In this document: positions 54,844 through 64,000 of the stretch, one piece after another
Position numbering within the stretch: position 1 is the first letter of the stretch
Layout of the letters: each line of letters opens with the position of its first letter
Source: Achromobacter xylosoxidans
Lineage (GTDB): Bacteria > Pseudomonadota > Gammaproteobacteria > Burkholderiales > Burkholderiaceae_B
Assembly: GCF_014490035.1 (NCBI RefSeq)
Contig: NZ_CP061008.1
Span: forward strand, 5,022,001-5,086,000
Reading direction: 5' to 3'
Length of the DNA: 64,000 bases
Program-made: the position numbers and the translations under genes
Notes under the pieces: generated by a model
What the model saw: only the letters and a program-made list of their open reading frames with translations
The model's database searches: none
What the model was told of the DNA's origin: nothing

Positions 54844-55365
54844 ATGCCCATTTACCAGCTCGACGACCTGATTCCCCGCATCGACCCGGCGGCCTACGTG
54901 GCCGACAGCGCCGACATCATCGGCAACGTAACGCTGGAGGCAGGCGTCAGCATCTGGTCCAACGTGTCGATCCGCGGCGACAACGACGCCATCCTGATCA
55001 AGAGCGGCACCAATATCCAGGAAGGCAGCGTGCTGCATGTGGACGACGGCTGTCCCATGACCATCGGCCCCAACGTGACGGTGGGCCATCAAGCCATGCT
55101 GCACGGCTGTACCATCCACGAAGGCGCCCTCGTGGGCATGCAGGCCATCGTGCTGAACAACGCGGTCATCGGCCGCAACTGCCTGATCGGCGCCGGCGCG
55201 ATCATTCCCGAAGATCGCATCATTCCCGACAACTCCCTGGTCATCGGCATCGGCAAGATCGTCCGCGAACTCTCGGCCGAGGAAATCGCCAATCTGCACA
55301 AGAACACCGCCCATTACGTGGCGCGCGGCCAACACTACAAGACCGCGCTGAAACGGATCGGCTGA
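54844..55365 (+). CDS. Gamma-carbonic anhydrase family protein (left-handed beta-helix)
   Basis: A 173-residue hexapeptide-repeat protein forming a left-handed beta helix trimer. Metal ligands: His in GSVLHVDDG, and the His pair in VGHQAMLHGC. It may hydrate CO2, but many members (YrdA, PaaY, CaiE groups) are thioesterases or of unknown activity. Hexapeptide repeats are visible from residue 18 to about 140, then a C-terminal helix (ELSAEEIANLHKNTAHYVAR). It lies directly behind an acyl-CoA synthetase gene. Confidence 0.9.
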   Translation: MPIYQLDDLIPRIDPAAYVADSADIIGNVTLEAGVSIWSNVSIRGDNDAILIKSGTNIQEGSVLHVDDGCPMTIGPNVTVGHQAMLHGCTIHEGALVGMQAIVLNNAVIGRNCLIGAGAIIPEDRIIPDNSLVIGIGKIVRELSAEEIANLHKNTAHYVARGQHYKTALKRIG

Positions 55366-55438
55366 GCGCCCCGGGGCGGCGCTTCGACCCTGCTGGCGGC
55401 AGGGGGAATAGGCGGGCCTGATCGGCTAACATTCCTCC

Positions 55439-56368
55439 ATGACCGATCAGCTCAAGAAATACCTTACCGAAGACCGCAGCGTCCGCATCCAGGCCGTGCG
55501 CCTGGACGCGACCTGGAAGGCCGTGCAGGCCAATCACGACTATCCTCCCGCCATCACCCACCTGCTGGGCGAACTGGTGGCGGCGTCCACGCTGCTGGCC
55601 GCCAACATCAAGTTCGACGGCTCGCTGGTGCTGCAGATCCAGGGCGACGGCCCCATCGCCCTGCTGGTGGTGGAATGCCGCAACGACCTGAGCCTACGCG
55701 CCACCGTCAAGATGCGCGAAGGCCACGAGGTACCCAGCGATGGCAACATGCAAAGCCTGCTGAACCCGGGCGGCAACGGCCGTTTCATCGTGGTGCTGGA
55801 CCCGCAGCGCAAGCTGCCGGGCCAACAGGCCTACCAGGGCATCGTGCCCCTGCAGGGCGACACCGTGGCCGAAGCGCTGCAGCACTACATGAAGGCCTCC
55901 GAACAGCTGGATACCCGGCTGTGGCTGGCGGCCGACGCCGACCATGCCACGGGCATGCTGATCCAGCGCCTGCCCTACCATGGCGGCTCGGACGCGCCCG
56001 CGCTCACCGAACAGAACGCCGCCGAAACCTGGGACCGCGCCTGCGCCCTGGCCGGCACCATCAAGCGCGACGAACTGCTGGCCACCGACATCGACACGCT
56101 GATCCATCGCCTGTTCTGGGAGGAAACCCTGGTGGCGTTCGATCCGCTGGCGGTGCGCTGGCACTGCCCCTGCACCCGCGAACGCGTGGCCAGCATGCTG
56201 CGCACGCTGGGCCAGGAAGAGATCAACAGCATCCTGGCCGAACGCGGCCAGGTCGACGTGGCCTGCGACTTCTGCGGCAAACCGTATAAGTTCGACTCCG
56301 TCGACTGTGCCACCTTGTTCTCGTCCGGCACGGCTCCCTCCGCGGACGAACCTCCCACGGTGCACTGA
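55439..56368 (+). CDS. hslO: Hsp33 redox-regulated chaperone
   Basis: A 309-residue cytoplasmic holdase chaperone activated by oxidation. The zinc-binding redox switch has Cys243 and Cys245 in WHCPCTR and Cys276 and Cys279 in ACDFCGK, exactly the CxC...CxxC pattern of the family. The N-terminal domain ends before about residue 235. Length is slightly longer than E. coli Hsp33. No overlap with neighbours. Confidence 0.96.
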   Translation: MTDQLKKYLTEDRSVRIQAVRLDATWKAVQANHDYPPAITHLLGELVAASTLLAANIKFDGSLVLQIQGDGPIALLVVECRNDLSLRATVKMREGHEVPSDGNMQSLLNPGGNGRFIVVLDPQRKLPGQQAYQGIVPLQGDTVAEALQHYMKASEQLDTRLWLAADADHATGMLIQRLPYHGGSDAPALTEQNAAETWDRACALAGTIKRDELLATDIDTLIHRLFWEETLVAFDPLAVRWHCPCTRERVASMLRTLGQEEINSILAERGQVDVACDFCGKPYKFDSVDCATLFSSGTAPSADEPPTVH

Positions 56369-56435
56369 TCCACACCGGCGGCCTGGCCGCCGGGACGTTT
56401 CGATCACACCGGCTTATCCTCATCGACAGGCGGTC

Positions 56436-57194
56436 ATGCCTGCGCCAGACTGCGCAGCCATGACCGCCTTTTTTCATGCTCCCTCCTGCCGGCAACACGG
56501 CGCCGCCGCCATCGAATTCGCGGTGGCTGGCGCCGTGGTGCTGCTGCTGGGCTTGCTGGCGATCGAGGCCGCCCGCTGGCAGGGTGTGCGCCAGATGGCC
56601 TATCTGGCGCTGATGGAGGCGGCGCGCGCCGGCGCTACCGGCAACGGCGATCCCGCGCGCATGCGGACGGCCTTTCTGCAGGCCCTGCTGCCGCGCCACG
56701 CGGACCCGCAAGGCCAGGCTGGCGCGCGCCGCCGCCAAGCTGACGAGCAAGCCGAGCTGGCTGCCATTTCGGGCACCCACCCCTGGCGCATCGAAGTCCT
56801 GCTGCCCGATGAGCAATCGTTCCGCGAACACGCCCGCCCGGACCTCAAGGTGCCCGCGGCGTCAGGCCTGCGCGCCATCGACAACGGCTACCAGGACCTG
56901 CAGCATGCGCGCCGGCCGCCGCATCCGGGCGGACAGACCATCTTCCAGGCCAACACCTTGAAGCTGCGGCTGACCTATCTGCACAAGCCGCTGCTGCCGC
57001 CCTTGCGGGCATTGCTGGCCGCGCTGGGCGCCGATCGCGGCAGCTATGCCGGCAACGCGCAGGCCCGGGGCCTGTTGCCCTTGCGCATGGAACTGGAAAC
57101 AGAGATGCACTCGCACCCGGTGGATTGGGCGCGCAGGACGCCGCAACCCGCCGGCATCGTGTACGGCGAATGCCGCAGCATGCGCTGCGGCTGA
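56436..57194 (+). CDS. TadE-like pilus assembly protein, solitary
   Basis: A 252-residue protein. The N-terminal segment is typical of TadE-like minor pseudopilins: CRQHGAAAIEFAVAGAVVLL followed by LLGLLAIEAARW (about residues 18-50), with the conserved Glu after the start of the hydrophobic stretch. A periplasmic remainder of about 200 residues ends with a probable Cys pair (ECRSMRC). No other tad or type IV pilus genes lie nearby, so it may serve a pilus system encoded elsewhere or be an orphan. ATG 56436 has AGG five bases upstream; ATG 56460 is the alternative. Confidence 0.75.
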   Translation: MPAPDCAAMTAFFHAPSCRQHGAAAIEFAVAGAVVLLLGLLAIEAARWQGVRQMAYLALMEAARAGATGNGDPARMRTAFLQALLPRHADPQGQAGARRRQADEQAELAAISGTHPWRIEVLLPDEQSFREHARPDLKVPAASGLRAIDNGYQDLQHARRPPHPGGQTIFQANTLKLRLTYLHKPLLPPLRALLAALGADRGSYAGNAQARGLLPLRMELETEMHSHPVDWARRTPQPAGIVYGECRSMRCG

Positions 57195-57230
57195 ACGGAA
57201 CGGGGGATGAACAGGAACGGCAGCCGGCGC

Positions 57231-57644
57231 TCAGTGCCGGGTATTGGCCTGATTGGCGGGCTTGGGAGGCGTCGCCGCCGGGCGGGCCGCCGGCGCGCTG
57301 GCGCGCGCGGGCGTGGCCGGCTTGGCCGCGGCGTCGGCAGCCAAAGAGGCGCCGCCAGCCGGGGCCGGGGTGTTCTGCGGCAGGATGTGCACGAACACCT
57401 CGCCGTCGCGCATCATGCCCAGTTCGCCGCGGGCGCGTTCCTCGATGGCGCCGGAGCCACCTTCGAGGTCGCGCACTTCGGCTTCCAATGCGGCATTGCG
57501 CGCGCGCAGGCCTTCGTTGGTCTCGCGTTGCTCCGCCACCTGGCGTTGCAGATCCCAGACCTTGAACCACCCGCCCTTACCCAGCCACAGCGGGTATTGG
57601 ATCAGGCCTAGCAGCACGAACAGCACCAGGAACAACAGGCGCAT
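57231..57644 (-). CDS. ftsB: Cell division protein FtsB with extended C-terminus
   Basis: A 137-residue single-pass inner-membrane protein. TM helix [20 protein letters not shown] is at about residues 3-22, then a coiled coil ([34 protein letters not shown], about 30-63), then the FtsB line [20 protein letters not shown]. It is part of the FtsQLB divisome complex. Compared with E. coli FtsB (103 residues) it has about 45 extra Ala/Pro-rich residues at the end. It follows eno with 68 bases between, an arrangement often seen in beta- and gammaproteobacteria. Confidence 0.93.
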   Translation of the reverse strand: MRLLFLVLFVLLGLIQYPLWLGKGGWFKVWDLQRQVAEQRETNEGLRARNAALEAEVRDLEGGSGAIEERARGELGMMRDGEVFVHILPQNTPAPAGGASLAADAAAKPATPARASAPAARPAATPPKPANQANTRH

Positions 57645-57712
57645 ACGCGGGAACCCTCAGCAGTCGTGGCGTGGATGCGGCCCCAGGATTGCGCCGGGGG
57701 CCGCGCTTCTCA

Positions 57713-59288
<1,576 letters not shown>

Positions 59289-59491
59289 GGGATTCCTTCA
59301 GAGCAGTTGCGTTGGTTTCGGTCTGACGCCGGATACGGCGACGCCGCCAGTGTCGCGCAAGGCGGCCGGGCGACGCATATCCGATGCTAATTGGTTGTAT
59401 CCGAAAGAAGCGCCGCCGTATAGGGCGGCGCTGAGGCGGCGGCCCGCGGTCCCGAAGATCCGCTTACGGAACTCCAGACCGCAGACGCGCA

Positions 59492-61194
<1,703 letters not shown>

Positions 61195-61365
61195 GCCGGG
61201 AGGCGGAGCTTATTTGGGTTTTCCCCTAGCTCCGGGGCGTAACATTTGGCAGCACTCGAATCGGCGCAAGGGCCATCGCCTTGTGTGGCGCGGCGCAGCG
61301 CCGTGCTATGTTCGATCCCTATTTTTCTGCTTGCTGTTTTTTCTCAACATTCCATCCTTTCGCCG

Positions 61366-62367
61366 ATGACCGATCCCGCCCGATCCTCCTACTCGCTCGC
61401 CTGGCGTCTTGCGCTGACCGCCGTTTTCCTGCGCCTGGCTTACTCGGCGCTGGTCCAGTCGTACAGCCTGCTGGCCCTGCCCCAGTTCGAGCAAATGCGG
61501 GAGATGTACAGCCAGCCGCAGTTCCTGGCGCCGCTGCTGGCCCATATCGTCGCGGGCGCGGTGATCGCCGGACTGACCGCCTGGGGAGCGATGCGAGGCT
61601 GGCTGGCGCGCCATGACACCCAGGCGGTGACCGAGCCGCGCAAGCTGTTCGGCACCTTCATCGCGCTGTTTCTGCTTTACACCCTGGCGGTGGCGGCCGG
61701 CATCGCCTTCCTGCAAAACACGCTGATGCGCTTCGTCATGGACCATCGCGACGTGCTGCAGGAACGGCTCGGCTTCGGCATGATCGGCCAATTTCTGGCC
61801 CTGAACACCATCACCAAGCTCGTGAGCATCGTGCTGGAGATCATCGGCATCTGCGTCATCGTGCGCATTGCCGCCTGGACCGTGCAGCCCGCAGGCCCGG
61901 CCGGCGGCCCGGCCTATGAACGGCGACATGCCGCCTGGACAACCGGGCTGACCGTGCTGGTCTGGCAACTGACCGTTTCGATCTCGTTGGGCGGCTTCCT
62001 GCAGATGCAGGCTCAGGGCGCTGGCTGGACGGCGTACGCGCTGGGCTATCTGGTCCTGCCCGCGGCCCTGCTGGGTCTATGCACCCTGGTCTGCCTGAAC
62101 GTCCTGCCGCGCCCGATCGGCGCGGCCCGATTCGGGCGGGCCGTCGCCCACGGTTCCATCGCCTTCTGGCTGGCGCAGGCGCTGGGCATAGGTTTGGGAT
62201 TCCTGGCCGTCCGGGCGATGACCTGGGGGCAACTGATGCGCGCCGCGGAATCCCATGCGGCCGCCGGCCTGACGCTGCTGGCCTATGGCGCGCTGCTGGC
62301 CTTGGGCTGCCTGATCGGCAGGCTCGCGCTGTATCCCGGCGCCAAGGCTGCCACGCCGGCAAGCTGA
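61366..62367 (+). CDS. Hypothetical polytopic membrane protein
   Basis: A 333-residue inner-membrane protein without a recognised family. About seven hydrophobic helices are visible: RLALTAVFLRLAYSALVQSY (about 12-31), LLAHIVAGAVIAGLTAWGAM (about 56-75), FIALFLLYTLAVAAGIAFL, LVSIVLEIIGICVIVRIAAW, LTVLVWQLTVSISLGGFLQM, YALGYLVLPAALLGLCTLVC and LTLLAYGALLALGCLIGRL. No catalytic motif is apparent. The ATG at 61366 (MTDPARSSYS) is preferred; a longer frame from 61246 runs through the promoter region of pyrG. It has its own terminator at 62386. Confidence 0.82.
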   Translation: MTDPARSSYSLAWRLALTAVFLRLAYSALVQSYSLLALPQFEQMREMYSQPQFLAPLLAHIVAGAVIAGLTAWGAMRGWLARHDTQAVTEPRKLFGTFIALFLLYTLAVAAGIAFLQNTLMRFVMDHRDVLQERLGFGMIGQFLALNTITKLVSIVLEIIGICVIVRIAAWTVQPAGPAGGPAYERRHAAWTTGLTVLVWQLTVSISLGGFLQMQAQGAGWTAYALGYLVLPAALLGLCTLVCLNVLPRPIGAARFGRAVAHGSIAFWLAQALGIGLGFLAVRAMTWGQLMRAAESHAAAGLTLLAYGALLALGCLIGRLALYPGAKAATPAS

Positions 62368-62385
62368 CCTGATTTCGCGCAAAGC

Positions 62386-62420
62386 AAAAGGCCGCGGGCA
62401 TTGCGCCCGCGGCCTTTTTT
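62386..62420. terminator. Bidirectional terminator
   Basis: Perfect 14-base inverted repeat AAAAGGCCGCGGGC / GCCCGCGGCCTTTT (62386-62399 with 62405-62418), loop ATTGC, with a T-run on both strands. It serves the membrane protein on the plus strand and the peptidase on the minus strand. Confidence 0.9.
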
Positions 62421-62439
62421 CATGCACTCACGCAGCGGT

Positions 62440-64000
62440 TCAGATCGCGGCGGTGCGGCGCTCCAGCCAGGCCAGCGCCTCGCCTTCGACCAGCGGCGAC
62501 AGGCGTTCGTGCACCGTCTTGTGATAGTCGTTGAGCCAGGCGATTTCATCGGCGCGCATCAGCGACGGTTCGATGCAGCGCGTGTCGATCGGGCACAGCG
62601 TCAGCGTTTCGAAGCACAGGAATTCGCCCAATTCCGAGGTCAGCCAGGCGCGATTGGCGACCAGGTTCTCGATGCGCACGCCCCAGCGACCCGGGCGGTA
62701 GATGCCCGGCTCGTTGGAGGTGATCATGCCGGGCTCCATGGCGGTATGCGGGCCCGGAACGGCGCGGTAGGAAATGACCTGCGGGCCTTCGTGCACGTTC
62801 AGGAAGTAACCCACGCCATGGCCCGTGCCATGGCCGTATTCCGCCCCGCCTTCCCAGATGGGCGCGCGCGCGATGGCGTCCAGCATGGGCGAAGGCGTGC
62901 CGCGCGGGAACGAGGCGCGCGACAGCGCGATCATGCCCTTGAGCACCAGCGTGAAGTCCACCTTCTGGTCGGCGCTGGGCGTGCCCACCGCGACCACGCG
63001 GGTGATGTCGGTCGTGCCGCCCAGGTACTGGCCGCCCGAGTCGATCAGCAGCAGGCCGTCGCCTTCGATGGTGGCGTGCGATTCCTGGGTGGCGCGGTAG
63101 TGCGGCATCGCGCCGTTGGCGTTGAAGCCGGCGATGGTGGCGAAGCTGGGGCAGACATAGGCCGGCCGGCGCGCGCGGGCAGCGGTGATCTGCTCGTCGA
63201 TGGTCAGTTCGGTGATGGTTTCATTGCCCAGCGCGCCTTCGAACCAGGCGAAGAACTCACAGAGCGCCGCGCCGTCCTGCGCCATGGCCTGGCGCACGTT
63301 CGCCAGCTCGGCATCGGTCTTGCGGGACTTCAGCAGCGTGGACGGATTGATGGCTTCGACGCGCGGCACGGCGGGGTCCATCGCATGGAACACGCCGCAG
63401 GTCACGCGGGCCGGATCGATCAGCAGCTTCTGATCGAGTTCCAGCGAGGCCAGGGCATCGGCCGCCTGGGCATAGGCGGCCACTTCCACGCCATCGGCCG
63501 CGAGCACGGCGCGCAGGGCGTCGTCGATCTTGCCCTCGGCCACGAACAGCGTGGCATGGTCCAGCCCGACCAGCGCGTGGCCGACGAAAACCGGGTTGTA
63601 GTCCACATCCGCGCCGCGCAGGTTGAAGAGCCAGGCGATGTCGTCCAGCGTGCTGATGAAATGCACGTCGGCGCCATGCGTGCGCATGGCGCCGCGCACC
63701 TGCGCCAGCTTGTCTGCGCGGGTCACGCAGGCTTCGGGCGCCACGTGTTCATAGATGGCGGCGCCGGGCAGTCCGGCACGGTCCGCCCAGACGTCGTCCA
63801 GCAGATCCTCGCGGATTTCCAGGACGGCGCCGGCCGAGGCCGCGGCCGCCGACAGGGCACGGAACGCGCCCAGGCCCAGCACCTGTCCGTCCACCCCGAT
63901 GACGTCGCCCGCCTTGGCATTGGCCGCCAGCCAGTCCACATGGCCCGGCGTCGTGGCCAGCGCGATCTTCATCAGCTGCACGCAGGTGCCGGCCAACTGG
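62440..64000 (-). CDS. Aminopeptidase P / M24 family Xaa-Pro peptidase, 5' end off window
   Basis: Metallopeptidase of the M24 family, close to eukaryote-type long aminopeptidase P (three domains, about 600 residues). The visible 520 residues begin within the N-terminal creatinase-like domain (QLAGTCVQLMKIAL at the window edge) and run to the C-terminal domain ending LAWLERRTAAI. Metal ligands of the catalytic domain: LLIDSGGQYLGGTTDITR (two Asp), GHGTGHGVGYFLNVHEGP (His), TSNEPGIY (Glu) and GVRIENL (Glu). The enzyme removes N-terminal residues before proline. The true start lies beyond base 64000. Confidence 0.93.
   Translation of the reverse strand, partial: QLAGTCVQLMKIALATTPGHVDWLAANAKAGDVIGVDGQVLGLGAFRALSAAAASAGAVLEIREDLLDDVWADRAGLPGAAIYEHVAPEACVTRADKLAQVRGAMRTHGADVHFISTLDDIAWLFNLRGADVDYNPVFVGHALVGLDHATLFVAEGKIDDALRAVLAADGVEVAAYAQAADALASLELDQKLLIDPARVTCGVFHAMDPAVPRVEAINPSTLLKSRKTDAELANVRQAMAQDGAALCEFFAWFEGALGNETITELTIDEQITAARARRPAYVCPSFATIAGFNANGAMPHYRATQESHATIEGDGLLLIDSGGQYLGGTTDITRVVAVGTPSADQKVDFTLVLKGMIALSRASFPRGTPSPMLDAIARAPIWEGGAEYGHGTGHGVGYFLNVHEGPQVISYRAVPGPHTAMEPGMITSNEPGIYRPGRWGVRIENLVANRAWLTSELGEFLCFETLTLCPIDTRCIEPSLMRADEIAWLNDYHKTVHERLSPLVEGEALAWLERRTAAI

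Overview
The window is high-GC DNA (roughly 65 percent G+C by eye) from a betaproteobacterium of the Alcaligenaceae, most likely Achromobacter or a close Bordetella relative. The reasons are gene order (odhA-odhB-lpdA-zapE; sdhCDAB-sdhE-gltA next to a GntR gene and mdh; ftsB-eno-pyrG), protein family types, and FecI/FecR iron regulation. It is chromosomal and densely packed. I see no rRNA, tRNA, CRISPR array, insertion sequence or prophage. Both ends cut a gene: a DinG/YoaA-type helicase on the left and an aminopeptidase P-type peptidase on the right.

Layout. 1-6.6 kb: helicase, tex, an orphan 168-residue protein, trpS. 6.6-13.8 kb: a minus-strand iron-uptake unit with sigma factor FecI, anti-sigma FecR, a TonB-dependent siderophore receptor, then a 4-base-overlapping set DUF4198 / DUF3649 / PepSY membrane protein / DUF3325. 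Candidate Fur boxes lie upstream of fecI and upstream of the DUF4198 gene. 13.8-20.7 kb: zapE and the 2-oxoglutarate dehydrogenase genes odhA-odhB-lpdA. 21.0-22.7 kb: a divergent Lrp-type regulator and a genuine ACC deaminase (acdS). 22.9-29.1 kb: purine-ring catabolism (PuuE-type allantoinase, a UraD-AllC fusion, an M20 hydrolase) facing an OPT-family transporter. 29.3-34.5 kb: a stand-alone AceE-type E1 and the malic enzyme maeB. 34.6-36.2 kb: two unknown membrane proteins.

36.3-47.5 kb is a central-carbon block: sdhC-sdhD-sdhA-sdhB-sdhE-gltA on the minus strand, a GntR/HutC-type regulator divergent from mdh, then prpB-prpC-prpD for propionate use by the methylcitrate cycle. Together with odhA-odhB-lpdA the window carries 2-oxoglutarate dehydrogenase, succinate dehydrogenase, malate dehydrogenase and citrate synthase, so most of the oxidative TCA cycle lies within 30 kb. 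Products of the accessory pathways feed it: 2-oxobutyrate from ACC, pyruvate and succinate from the methylcitrate cycle, and glyoxylate and ammonia from allantoate.

47.6-64 kb is mostly housekeeping: HemJ-like protein, an RlmL-like rRNA methyltransferase, a very small protein behind a strong palindrome-bearing promoter, RDD and DUF2167 membrane proteins, an LpxH-like phosphoesterase, an acyl-CoA synthetase, gamma-carbonic anhydrase, Hsp33, a lone TadE-like protein, ftsB, eno, a DUF1330 protein, pyrG, an unknown membrane protein and the truncated peptidase. I found no clear new defence or mobile system. The best leads for novelty are regulatory palindromes (22925-22948, 42414-42433, 50021-50049, 20911-20925), the structured intergenic stretch at 53014-53109, the orphan small proteins, the UraD-AllC fusion and the lone AceE paralogue.
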